Source: Rhizobium sp. Root1334 (GTDB taxonomy: Bacteria; Pseudomonadota; Alphaproteobacteria; Rhizobiales; Rhizobiaceae). From it: a DNA stretch of 64,000 nucleotides. A program made the translations under genes and the position numbers. The first letter of the stretch is position 1; each line of letters opens with the position of its first letter. Shown here piece by piece: positions 34,561-42,886 of this stretch. Below the pieces are notes generated by a model. It saw nothing but the letters and a program-made list of their open reading frames with translations. It was not told the origin of the DNA and ran no database searches. Location: assembly GCF_001426665.1 (NCBI RefSeq), contig NZ_LMEY01000001.1:626054-690053 (forward strand). The letters run 5' to 3'.

Positions 34561-34675
34561 AAGCAGAAAATCTTGATTGAAGTGATCATGATCAGCTTCC
34601 AGCGGTCTGTCCACCCTCCAAACGGGAAAAGCTGACATGTCATCTCAAGTTTAGGTGGATTACCACCCTGAGAAT

Positions 34676-35743
34676 CTAGTTTTCCGCCCGTTTCTCACGC
34701 AACTCGGCCCCATATTCCCGGATCGCCTTCCGGCGCCCGGGCGTGCCTGGATGCGTCGACAGAATGCTGGCATCGGATGTATCGCCGATTTCCTTCTCGA
34801 CGACCTCAAAGAAGCGTGCGAGCGCCGTGGGATCGTAACCCGCCTTTTGCATTAATTCGACCGAGTGCCGGTCTGCTGCCGCCTCCGCATCCCTGGAATA
34901 GGAGAGCGCCAGAAGACCACTCCCCTGGACAAGCAGATCCTCGACGCTATCGCCGATATCGCCCGCGATCAGCATGATCAGGCCGGCCATCCCCGCCGCG
35001 CGGTAAATCTGGCGAAGACTGTGTTCCAGTTCGACATGACCGATTTCATGCGCCAGAACGCCGATGAGCATCTCCGTATCACCGTCCGCAAGGCCGACCA
35101 GCTCATCGGTGATAATCAACGTGCCGTCCGGCAGTGCGAATGCATTCGGGCCGATCGATCCACCCTCGCGGAAATTCAGCGTATAGGCGGACAGACCACG
35201 GGCCGACTTGAGCGCGATGCGGGCAAAACCGTCCGATACCGCCCGACGCTTTGCGTCGTCCAGCTTGGTCTCGCCGAGAACGGTGTGATCCAGTGTTTCC
35301 AGCGTACTGGCGGACATCAGACGCGGCACGACCGGCGGGGTGACCGCAACGGCGACTTCAACCAGCACCGGCAGGGCATAGCGGTAGACCAGCCCGGACA
35401 GTAGGAACACCGCAACGACAAAGGCGAGGAGGCGCGGATGAAACCGCTCGAGCCCGTGGATAAACCCTGCCCGCTTGCGCCCGTTCGCCACGTGCAGACC
35501 GTCGATCGCCGCATTGTCCGTCGTTTCAAACAGCGAGCCATCAGGAAATTCGATACGGCGCGGGATCGAGCCGACGCGGGGAGAGATGCCGAGGTGTGAA
35601 AAGACTGCGGAGGCGAATTCACTGCCGTCTTCCGCAACAGCAAGGATCTGCCCTTCCCTCTCGACCAGGCGGGATGGGACTGAACGGCTGGAATCACGCG
35701 GATGCCAATCGCCCCGGCAGACCGTGTTTTCGTCAGAAGCCAA
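34676..35743 (-). CDS. M48-family zinc metalloprotease, membrane-bound
   Basis: A 355-residue protein. One membrane segment is at about residues 104-121. The M48 zinc site HEIGH is at residues 232-236, with the third zinc ligand in SRDAEAAADRHSVELMQKAGYDP (the EAAAD segment). A C-terminal STHPGTPGRRKAI motif is typical. An N-terminal soluble region of about 100 residues may bind a ligand. The start is probably the TTG giving (M)ASDENTVC, with GAGGG upstream; it overlaps the YjgN-type gene stop by 11 bases. No in-frame ATG lies near. The pair suggests an envelope quality-control unit. Confidence 0.82.
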   Translation of the reverse strand: MASDENTVCRGDWHPRDSSRSVPSRLVEREGQILAVAEDGSEFASAVFSHLGISPRVGSIPRRIEFPDGSLFETTDNAAIDGLHVANGRKRAGFIHGLERFHPRLLAFVVAVFLLSGLVYRYALPVLVEVAVAVTPPVVPRLMSASTLETLDHTVLGETKLDDAKRRAVSDGFARIALKSARGLSAYTLNFREGGSIGPNAFALPDGTLIITDELVGLADGDTEMLIGVLAHEIGHVELEHSLRQIYRAAGMAGLIMLIAGDIGDSVEDLLVQGSGLLALSYSRDAEAAADRHSVELMQKAGYDPTALARFFEVVEKEIGDTSDASILSTHPGTPGRRKAIREYGAELREKRAEN

Positions 35744-36824
35744 AATCGAAACCCTCGAATTCCATGAACTCCGCCCCGACCGCAGAGCCTTCCCGGCCAG
35801 CCGTGGCCAGAACTTCGCCGACATCTCCGTCGAAGCGGACCGCCGTGTGCTCGTTGACGTAACGTGCCATGCGAACCGCGGCCCAGGGACGCATCAGGCC
35901 CAGCGTCAGAACGGTCACGACCACATTCGACAGGGCAATCCAGACATAGCGGAACCGCGACAGATCGCTTTTCAGCTCATGCTTGCCGTCAAAGCGCGTT
36001 GCCGACCAGGCGATGTTGCGCACACCCGCACGGTAAAACAGCGCCGCGATGCCGAAGGACAAGAGCACGGCCAGATAGCCGACGACGCCGAAAACAAACA
36101 TCGATGCCTGGAATTCGGGCGGCAGTGCATTGGGGTGATCGATCAGGGCAATCAGCAGCGACATATTGGCAAAGGCGACGACCGCAACGATCAGCAAGCC
36201 AAGAACGATGATCAGCGCCGAGAAGAACCAGGTCTGGTAGATCGACCCGAGCTTCGGATCCGTCGCAAACGACCGGCCGCCATAGCGCAGATTGTTGCCG
36301 AGATAGCGATACATCCAGCGGCTGGCGAGCGGCGCCAGGATGCCGAGCGACAGGACGGCCATCACCGGCGCAGCCATGAAGGCGATGAACGCACCACCCA
36401 TCTTGCCGACGAAATCGAACCGGACGTTGCGGTAACTGGTGACGCGGGCGCTGAAGCGCAAGCCGCGCATGATCAGCCAGGGAAAGAAGCACAGGACAAC
36501 AAGACCCACGACAAGACCGGCAACTGGCAACACCGCCAGGATGATATTGTAAACCACAAGATATCCAAGGACGATCAACCGGCCGATGAGGATTTGCTTG
36601 CCCTTGGCGTGATATTCGAAAGCGCGGCCAAGCAGTATCGTATTGCCGTAGAAATAGCGGTTGCGGCGCACCTTCGCCCAGGCCGAATAGATGCCGAGCG
36701 TAATGATGGTCAAAAGGATATTGACGATCCAGATGCCGAAATATTCTGCGGCATTACCAGTGAACGACAGCCGGTGAAAATCCTGCGATGCAGCCGGTAA
36801 TGGTGCCGTGTCGGTTGCGCTCAT
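35733..36824 (-). CDS. YjgN/DUF898 membrane protein
   Basis: A 363-residue membrane protein with six or more hydrophobic segments. The DUF898 hallmarks are FTGNAAEYFGIWIVNILLT near residue 20, LGIYSAWAKVRRNRYFYGNT, and a second copy of the YxWxxxRNRYxxxx-type pattern (PWAAVRMARYVNEHT). GAGGGG lies before the ATG. Function unknown; in E. coli YjgN is an inner-membrane protein. Its gene overlaps the M48 protease gene, so they act together. Confidence 0.87.
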   Translation of the reverse strand: MSATDTAPLPAASQDFHRLSFTGNAAEYFGIWIVNILLTIITLGIYSAWAKVRRNRYFYGNTILLGRAFEYHAKGKQILIGRLIVLGYLVVYNIILAVLPVAGLVVGLVVLCFFPWLIMRGLRFSARVTSYRNVRFDFVGKMGGAFIAFMAAPVMAVLSLGILAPLASRWMYRYLGNNLRYGGRSFATDPKLGSIYQTWFFSALIIVLGLLIVAVVAFANMSLLIALIDHPNALPPEFQASMFVFGVVGYLAVLLSFGIAALFYRAGVRNIAWSATRFDGKHELKSDLSRFRYVWIALSNVVVTVLTLGLMRPWAAVRMARYVNEHTAVRFDGDVGEVLATAGREGSAVGAEFMEFEGFDFGF

Positions 36825-36945
36825 CGTTGCCCCTCTTGCGTATCATCAGATGCAATTCAAGAACGGCCGGCAATCCCCCGATATTCGGCCGCTCGGGCCA
36901 AGTCTTAAACTGTCACCCCCGCAGGTCAACCGCACCGGCAGGCCA

Positions 36946-36974
36946 CAACAAAAAGGGCCTCCGTGAGGAGGCCC
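36946..36974 (-). terminator. terminator of mmsA
   Basis: GGGCCTCC-TCAC-GGAGGCCC followed on the minus strand by TTTTTGTTG, 27 bases after the mmsA stop. Confidence 0.85.
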
Positions 36975-37000
36975 AATCGAGGAGTATCCGAGGATACCAA

Positions 37001-38497
37001 TTATTTCATCGTCGGGATGGAGAACTCGGCACCATCCTTGATACCGGACGGCCAGCGCGAGGTGATCGTCTTGGTCTTGGTCCAGAACCTGATCGAGTCC
37101 GTGCCGTGCTGGTTCAGGTCGCCGAAGGACGAGGACTTCCAGCCGCCAAAGGAATGATAGGCCAGCGGAACCGGGATCGGCACGTTGACGCCGACCATGC
37201 CGATGTTGATACGCGAAGCGAAATCGCGGGCCGCATCACCATCGCGGGTGTAGATCGCGACGCCGTTGCCATATTCATGCTTCATCGGCAGATCGAGGGC
37301 TTCCTCGTAATTCTTGGCACGAACCACGGAGAGAACCGGTCCGAAGATCTCCTGCTTGTAGATGTCCATGTCCGGGGTGACGTTGTCGAACAGGCAACCG
37401 CCGATGAAATTACCGTTTTCATAACCCTGCAGCTTGAAATCGCGGCCATCGACGACGAGGTTTGCGCCTTCTTCGACACCCTTGTTGATCAGGCCGAGAA
37501 TGCGTTCCTTGGCTTCCTTGGTGACGACCGGACCCATATCGGCCTTTTCGTCAGTGTACGGGCCAATGCGCAGGCTTTCGACCATCGGGGTCAGCTTTGC
37601 GATCAGGCGATCGGCGGTTTCCTTGCCGACCGGAACGGCAACCGAGATCGCCATGCAGCGCTCGCCGGCCGAACCGTAACCGGCGCCCATCAGGGCGTTG
37701 GCGGCCTGGTCAAGATCGGCATCCGGCATGATGATCATGTGGTTCTTGGCGCCGCCGAAGCACTGGGCGCGCTTGCCGTTCGTTGCAGCCGTGCCATAGA
37801 CATAGCGGGCGATCGGCGTCGAGCCGACGAAGGAGACGGCCGAGATATCCGGATGCGTCAGGATCGCATCAACCGCGCCCTTGTCACCGTTGACGACGTT
37901 GAGGATGCCGGCCGGCAGGCCTGCCTCGATCATCAGTTCGGCAAGGCGGATCGGAACAGACGGATCGCGCTCGGAAGGCTTCAGGATGAAGGCGTTGCCG
38001 CAGGCGATGGCAGGAGCAAACATCCACATCGGGATCATGGCCGGGAAGTTGAACGGCGTGATACCTGCGCCGACGCCGACAGCCTGGCGGATCGAATACA
38101 TGTCGATGTTCGGGCCAGCGCCTTCGGTGAATTCGCTCTTGGAGAGGTGCGGAATGCCGATGACGAACTCACAGACTTCGAGGCCGCGGATGACGTCGCC
38201 CTTGGCATCCTCGATGGTCTTGCCATGCTCGCGCGACAGCATTTCGGCCAGTTCATCCATGTTGTCGTTGAGGAGCTGGACGAACTTCATGAAGACGCGG
38301 GCACGGCGCTGCGGGTTGGTGGCAGCCCACTTCGGCTGTGCAGCCTTGGCATTCTGAACCGCTGCGTCCATTTCCGCGTCGCTGGCCAGTGCCACCGTGG
38401 CCTGAACTTCGCCGGTTGCCGGATTAAAGACATTGCTGGTGCGGCCGCTGGTGCCGGCAACCTTCTTGCCGCCAATGAAATGACCAATCTCGTACAT
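37001..38497 (-). CDS. mmsA: CoA-acylating methylmalonate-semialdehyde dehydrogenase
   Basis: A 498-residue aldehyde dehydrogenase that turns (methyl)malonate semialdehyde plus CoA and NAD into propionyl- or acetyl-CoA, serving valine and inositol catabolism. The catalytic cysteine is C281 (SAGERCMA). The MMSDH-type phrases GVGAGITPFNFPAMIPMWM and FGGAKNHMIIMPDAD are clear. AGGAGG lies before the ATG. It stands alone with its terminator, divergent from the monooxygenase-LysR pair, which probably regulates it. Confidence 0.94.
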   Translation of the reverse strand: MYEIGHFIGGKKVAGTSGRTSNVFNPATGEVQATVALASDAEMDAAVQNAKAAQPKWAATNPQRRARVFMKFVQLLNDNMDELAEMLSREHGKTIEDAKGDVIRGLEVCEFVIGIPHLSKSEFTEGAGPNIDMYSIRQAVGVGAGITPFNFPAMIPMWMFAPAIACGNAFILKPSERDPSVPIRLAELMIEAGLPAGILNVVNGDKGAVDAILTHPDISAVSFVGSTPIARYVYGTAATNGKRAQCFGGAKNHMIIMPDADLDQAANALMGAGYGSAGERCMAISVAVPVGKETADRLIAKLTPMVESLRIGPYTDEKADMGPVVTKEAKERILGLINKGVEEGANLVVDGRDFKLQGYENGNFIGGCLFDNVTPDMDIYKQEIFGPVLSVVRAKNYEEALDLPMKHEYGNGVAIYTRDGDAARDFASRINIGMVGVNVPIPVPLAYHSFGGWKSSSFGDLNQHGTDSIRFWTKTKTITSRWPSGIKDGAEFSIPTMK

Positions 38498-38620
38498 GGG
38501 TGATCCTCCTGATCTTGATTATGGCCGGAGTGTCGCACTACAATATGCACAAATCAACGCGGGATATTCAGGAACCGTTGTGCAAAAATTGATGCCACTG
38601 GTATCTGTGGAGGCTCTTTG

Positions 38621-38938
38621 ATGAAAACCGGTTCTGAAAAGATCGTGAGAATGGCGGAGCTGGAGATCGATCCTGCCCAGCTTGAGGCTTATCTCGCCCT
38701 TCTGGCCGAAGAGATCGAAGCATCCGTGGAGAAGGAACCGGGCGTGCTGATGCTGCATGCCGTCTCGGTGAAAGGCGCGCCTGAGAAGGTTCGTATCCTC
38801 GAAGTCTATGCCAATAGGCAGGCTTACGAAGCGCATATCCAGACGCCGCATTTCCTCAAATACAAGACGCTGACGGCTGGCATGGTGCTGTCGCTCAACC
38901 TTGTCGATGTCGATCCCATCGTGCTTTCGGCCAAATGA
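38621..38938 (+). CDS. antibiotic biosynthesis monooxygenase (ABM) domain protein
   Basis: A 105-residue dimeric alpha+beta barrel protein of the ABM/YgiN family: VRMAELEIDPAQLEAYLALL, then VLMLHAVSVKG and EVYANRQAYEAHIQTPHFLKY. Related proteins act on quinones or other aromatic compounds. The start ATG follows a TTG; GGAGG is upstream. It lies 10 bases before the LysR gene, with which it is probably co-transcribed. Confidence 0.85.
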   Translation: MKTGSEKIVRMAELEIDPAQLEAYLALLAEEIEASVEKEPGVLMLHAVSVKGAPEKVRILEVYANRQAYEAHIQTPHFLKYKTLTAGMVLSLNLVDVDPIVLSAK

Positions 38939-38948
38939 GGATTGCTCG

Positions 38949-39830
38949 ATGAACTGGGATGATGTCCGCATGTTTCTGGCGGTTGCCCGTAGCGGCCAGA
39001 TCCTGTCGGCCTCCAAGCGGCTGGGGGTCAACCATGCCACCTTGAGCCGGCGCGTCACGGCGCTGGAAGAATCCCTGAAGACCCGGCTTTTGATCCGCCG
39101 CACCAATGGTTGCGATCTGACGGCCGAGGGTGAGATCTTCCTGCATGCGGCAGAGCGGATGGAAACCGAGATGCTGGCGGCACAGGCGCAGATCGGCCGC
39201 ATCGACACTGCCGTTGCGGGGACCGTGCGTGTCGGTGCGCCGGACGGATTTGGAGTCTCGTTCCTGGCCCCGCGGCTTGGCAAGCTGACTGCCCGGTTTC
39301 CGGAGTTGCGCATCCAACTGGTCCCGATCCCCCGCTCCTTTTCGCTGTCGCAGCGCGAGGCTGATATCGCCATCACCCTTGAGCGGCCGGAACAGGGACG
39401 GCTGATTTCGTCGAAGCTCACCGATTACACACTCGGGCTCTACGCCTCACAGGACTACCTGTCGTCCTATGGTGCTCCCGACACGGTCGATGATCTGAAG
39501 AACCATCGCCGCATCGGCTATGTGGAAGATCTGATCTTTACGGCATCGCTGAATTTCACTGGCGAGATCATGCGCAGCTGGGATGCCTCGTTCGAAATCT
39601 CCAGCGCCACGGGCCAGACCGAAGCCGTGCGCTCAAGCGCTGGGATCGGCATCCTGCATAATTACATCGCCCGCCAATATCCCGAGCTGATCCGCATCCT
39701 GCCGGAGACCACGATACGGCGGGGCTATTGGACCACCTATCACGAAAGCGCCCGCGAGCTCGTTCGCGTCCGCACCGTCGTCGATTTCCTTCAGGAACTG
39801 GTGACGGAGGAGCACGGCATTTTCATTTGA
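38949..39830 (+). CDS. LysR-family regulator next to mmsA
   Basis: A 293-residue LysR regulator. The helix-turn-helix is FLAVARSGQILSASKRLGVN (residues about 9-28) and the effector domain follows, with VRVGAPDGFGVSFLAP. The ATG (MNWDDVRMF) has GAGGA inside the monooxygenase stop region. Divergent from mmsA; its targets are likely mmsA and the monooxygenase gene. It converges on bcsN with 6 bases between. Confidence 0.87.
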   Translation: MNWDDVRMFLAVARSGQILSASKRLGVNHATLSRRVTALEESLKTRLLIRRTNGCDLTAEGEIFLHAAERMETEMLAAQAQIGRIDTAVAGTVRVGAPDGFGVSFLAPRLGKLTARFPELRIQLVPIPRSFSLSQREADIAITLERPEQGRLISSKLTDYTLGLYASQDYLSSYGAPDTVDDLKNHRRIGYVEDLIFTASLNFTGEIMRSWDASFEISSATGQTEAVRSSAGIGILHNYIARQYPELIRILPETTIRRGYWTTYHESARELVRVRTVVDFLQELVTEEHGIFI

Positions 39831-39836
39831 GACGAT

Positions 39837-40799
39837 CTATTGCGCCACGGAGGCAACAGCTTCCGGAAGCGGCACGAAGGATGGCTTCGCCGCCACCTTG
39901 GACACTTCCGGCTGCACAACAACCGGCACAGGCTCTGCCGCAGCCATCACGGCCGCCTCTCCCGGCATCGGCACCTTGACGGCGTTGGTGATCGTTTTTT
40001 CAACCTTCCCTGCTGGTTCGGCCGCCGTCGTTTCCACCGATGGATTTTCAAGAACTGCTGGCCGCTTCACCCGGCGTACAGGTGCCGCAATGGCGGTCTC
40101 CGCCGCAATGGGCCGGGCTTCCTGTTCCACGAAAGGCACCGGCGCAAAAGCGCCCGGCCCCACTGCATATCCCAGAGCCTGAGCGTTTTGCGACGAGGCC
40201 GGATGGAGCCGCAATCCCTGCATCAGCGCGACGATCCGGTCGGCTGCAATCGACGGACTGCAATAGCGCAACCGGATCTGCGCTGCGCCACCTGCCGTGG
40301 CGAACTGCCCGCCATCATAGGGCCGGATGTTCTTTGCAAACTGCCATGCGTAAACGCAGCTACCGCTCTTGCCGATGGAACCGGTCGCGTAACCGAAGAC
40401 GCCATAGGCGTTATCGGCAATCACAGGGCTGATCTGCATCTTAACGCCGGACAACGCGCTTCGCATTTCCGCCTGAACCTGCGAGCGTGATGGTGCGCCG
40501 TTGCTGCGGGTGATCTTTGCGGACGGATCGATCGTGATGCTCAGCATGTTCTCGCCGGCAAGGTCCGTTGCGTTGGCATAAACGATCGTCTGTTCGATTT
40601 TTCCCTTGGCTCCCGTCTGCCTTACCGTCGTCGCTGGGAGCCCGGGAAGAGTGGCGGCTGCATATTCGGGAGAAACCGTGGTGGCCAGCGACGGCCAGTT
40701 GCCTTCGACAGCACCTGTACGCAGGAAAGGATCGTCGACCACCGACGTGCAAGAGGCAAGCATCAAGGCCAGAGCGATTGCGGAGAAAATTTTTTTCAT
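39837..40799 (-). CDS. bcsN: cellulose biosynthesis lipoprotein BcsN
   Basis: A 320-residue protein with a lipobox (LALMLASC, cysteine 17) and therefore a lipid-anchored periplasmic protein. The BcsN-type core contains the conserved stretch SGVKMQISPVIADNAYGVFGYATG and a pair of cysteines (SCVYAW, RYCSPSI). The C-terminal part is proline/alanine-rich and low in complexity. BcsN occurs in alphaproteobacterial (type III) cellulose operons; its exact role is unknown. The ATG overlaps the upstream stop (ATGA). Last gene of the bcs operon. Confidence 0.85.
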   Translation of the reverse strand: MKKIFSAIALALMLASCTSVVDDPFLRTGAVEGNWPSLATTVSPEYAAATLPGLPATTVRQTGAKGKIEQTIVYANATDLAGENMLSITIDPSAKITRSNGAPSRSQVQAEMRSALSGVKMQISPVIADNAYGVFGYATGSIGKSGSCVYAWQFAKNIRPYDGGQFATAGGAAQIRLRYCSPSIAADRIVALMQGLRLHPASSQNAQALGYAVGPGAFAPVPFVEQEARPIAAETAIAAPVRRVKRPAVLENPSVETTAAEPAGKVEKTITNAVKVPMPGEAAVMAAAEPVPVVVQPEVSKVAAKPSFVPLPEAVASVAQ

Positions 40800-42886
40800 C
40801 GGCGTGTATCCGTCCAACTTGTGGCAACAAGACCGCGTCTCACGCCTGCATCCGAGAGGTGATCGTTAAGGCGCTGGAACACCTGCTTGGCGATCTGCTT
40901 GTTCCCGAGATGATAGTAGGCCCAGCCACGCAGCTGGCTGAGATCGGCAGGCTCCGCGACCAGGCTTGCCCGCGCATTCAGCGCGTCGAGCGTCTTTTGG
41001 TACTGCTTGCGATCGAAACTTGCCCGGGCGCGCTGGAAATAGATTTCCGCCCGGATTTCCCGGTCCCGTTCGGCGCTGAGCGGATAGGCCCGGATGATCG
41101 CTTCGGCGTCATCCGTCAGCCGTCCGCGCAACAGGGTCAATGCCGTCCCATAGGCAGCATCGGCGCGCACCTGTCCCCCGGCGCTCAGACCATCCGCAAA
41201 GGCGGCGCGCGCCTCGGCAAGACGGCCAAGGCCGAGATAGCACCAGCCACCGATCTGCGCCGCGTCCGCAGACAGTTGTCCCCGGCTGCGCAAATCAGTG
41301 AGATCGTTGATGCAGGCGGCATAACGCTTGGCCTGAAAATTGCGGAAATAGTTGGCCTGGATTATCCCGCGCGGCTTGACGACCGATGCAGCCGCCCTCC
41401 CCTTCGGCGGCGATGCGGTGCGGATTTCATCCCAGATGTCAGGATAGGTTTGGCCATATCTTTCCTGCAGCGCGGCAAATTCCGGCTTTTGCGATAGCCG
41501 CAGGTAGGACAGTGCCAACCCCTTGACGCGTGCGGGCGCCACTTTCCAGTCGACGGCCTTCTGGAACCAGGCGGAAGACGCTTCGTACTGCTTGGAATTA
41601 TAGGCATACCAGGCGAGAATTTCGGCGTGGTCGGCATTCAACGTCTGCAGGATCGTCGTCGAATAGGACGCAACGATCCTTTCGTCGATGACGGCCATAT
41701 CGGGCTTGGCAAAGCGCAGCGACAGCGCGTTCATCAGGAATTCCGGATCGCCGGACAGGTCCTGCAGGTAGGTGGCCGCCACCTTATAGGCTTCCTCCTC
41801 GAGGTTCTGTGCGGCGAGGCTGAGATACAGTCCCTTCGCATTCGATGCATCCGCCTGGACTGCCAGCGCCTTGCCGAACCACTGCGCACTGACGGCCGGC
41901 TGCTTGACCTTCAGGTAATACCAGCCGAGCAAAGCCATATCCTCGACCTTCGGAGGATTTGTTGCCTTGAGCGGGGCGAGCTGATCGTCCGACAGCGGCA
42001 CCGTCTGCTTTTCATCGGCATTGAAATCGGCCACCGTCTTGCGCATCAGATCGAAGGACACCGGCTGCAGGCCCGCCTGCATCGCGGGCGTCACCGCAAG
42101 CTTTTGCATCACGGCCTGGACTTCAGCGGCCGGAAAATCGCGGATGGCCTTCTGCAGTGTTGTCACCAGCACCGCGTCGGGCAGACGCTTGTCACCGTCA
42201 CGCAGCAGGATGCCGCGATAGATGTCTGCGAGCGGTTGTTTCATGCCTGTCTGCGCATAGGCATCGATCAGAGTCCAAAGCAGGTCGACCTCTGTTTCGG
42301 TCGCGGGATCGATACTGCCGCCAGCCTGGATGACATCCGTCCAGTCGTTGTCCTTCGCCGCCTCCGTCATCAACACCCGCTGTTTGCGGCGCGCCAGCTT
42401 CTCGGCGAAATCGGCTGTCGGCTGCCAGTCCGGCGTCTCGCTCTTGCGGCGGATGATTTCGGCGTCGATGCCTGTGAAATCGCTTCGATCATAGAGTTGC
42501 CAGAGCAAGGTCTCATCGATACCACGCGCCGATTGCGGCAGGTACAGGTCCTGCGGCATTTCGAATTGCGGGAATTTCAGCCGCAGGCGCGCAGCCTCGG
42601 CGGCAACGCGATCATCCTGCTTCTGCCCGGCATAATAATAGAGCGCTGCCATTTCGACATCATCGGGCTTGTTCGCGGCCGGCAGTGTCTTGGCGGATTC
42701 TGCATTGTTCACTACCGCAGGGTCAGCCTGTCCCGCGATCGCCGAGGTCATCGCCTGATCGATGATGCGGAAGGAGCCGGCCGCCTGCGTTAGAAGCTTT
42801 GCCGAATCCTCGGAAAAAGCCGTTGCCGGCACAAGCAGGTTGGAAGCGGCCAGAAGGGCGAGCCAGTGTTTCTTCATGACGATCAT
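40796..42886 (-). CDS. TPR protein of the cellulose operon (BcsK/BcsC-like)
   Basis: A 696-residue periplasmic or outer-membrane-associated protein with a signal peptide (MIVMKKHWLALLAASNLLVP...AFS) and many TPR-like helical repeats throughout (for example KVEDMALLGWYYLKVKQ; DAAQIGGWCYLGLGRLAEA; ADLSQLRGWAYYHLGNKQ). It has no recognisable C-terminal beta-barrel, so it fits the BcsK type of type III operons better than BcsC. It probably guides the glucan through the periplasm; that is inference. The ATG overlaps the bcsB stop (ATGA). In Agrobacterium an endoglucanase gene is usual here. Confidence 0.78.
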   Translation of the reverse strand: MIVMKKHWLALLAASNLLVPATAFSEDSAKLLTQAAGSFRIIDQAMTSAIAGQADPAVVNNAESAKTLPAANKPDDVEMAALYYYAGQKQDDRVAAEAARLRLKFPQFEMPQDLYLPQSARGIDETLLWQLYDRSDFTGIDAEIIRRKSETPDWQPTADFAEKLARRKQRVLMTEAAKDNDWTDVIQAGGSIDPATETEVDLLWTLIDAYAQTGMKQPLADIYRGILLRDGDKRLPDAVLVTTLQKAIRDFPAAEVQAVMQKLAVTPAMQAGLQPVSFDLMRKTVADFNADEKQTVPLSDDQLAPLKATNPPKVEDMALLGWYYLKVKQPAVSAQWFGKALAVQADASNAKGLYLSLAAQNLEEEAYKVAATYLQDLSGDPEFLMNALSLRFAKPDMAVIDERIVASYSTTILQTLNADHAEILAWYAYNSKQYEASSAWFQKAVDWKVAPARVKGLALSYLRLSQKPEFAALQERYGQTYPDIWDEIRTASPPKGRAAASVVKPRGIIQANYFRNFQAKRYAACINDLTDLRSRGQLSADAAQIGGWCYLGLGRLAEARAAFADGLSAGGQVRADAAYGTALTLLRGRLTDDAEAIIRAYPLSAERDREIRAEIYFQRARASFDRKQYQKTLDALNARASLVAEPADLSQLRGWAYYHLGNKQIAKQVFQRLNDHLSDAGVRRGLVATSWTDTRR

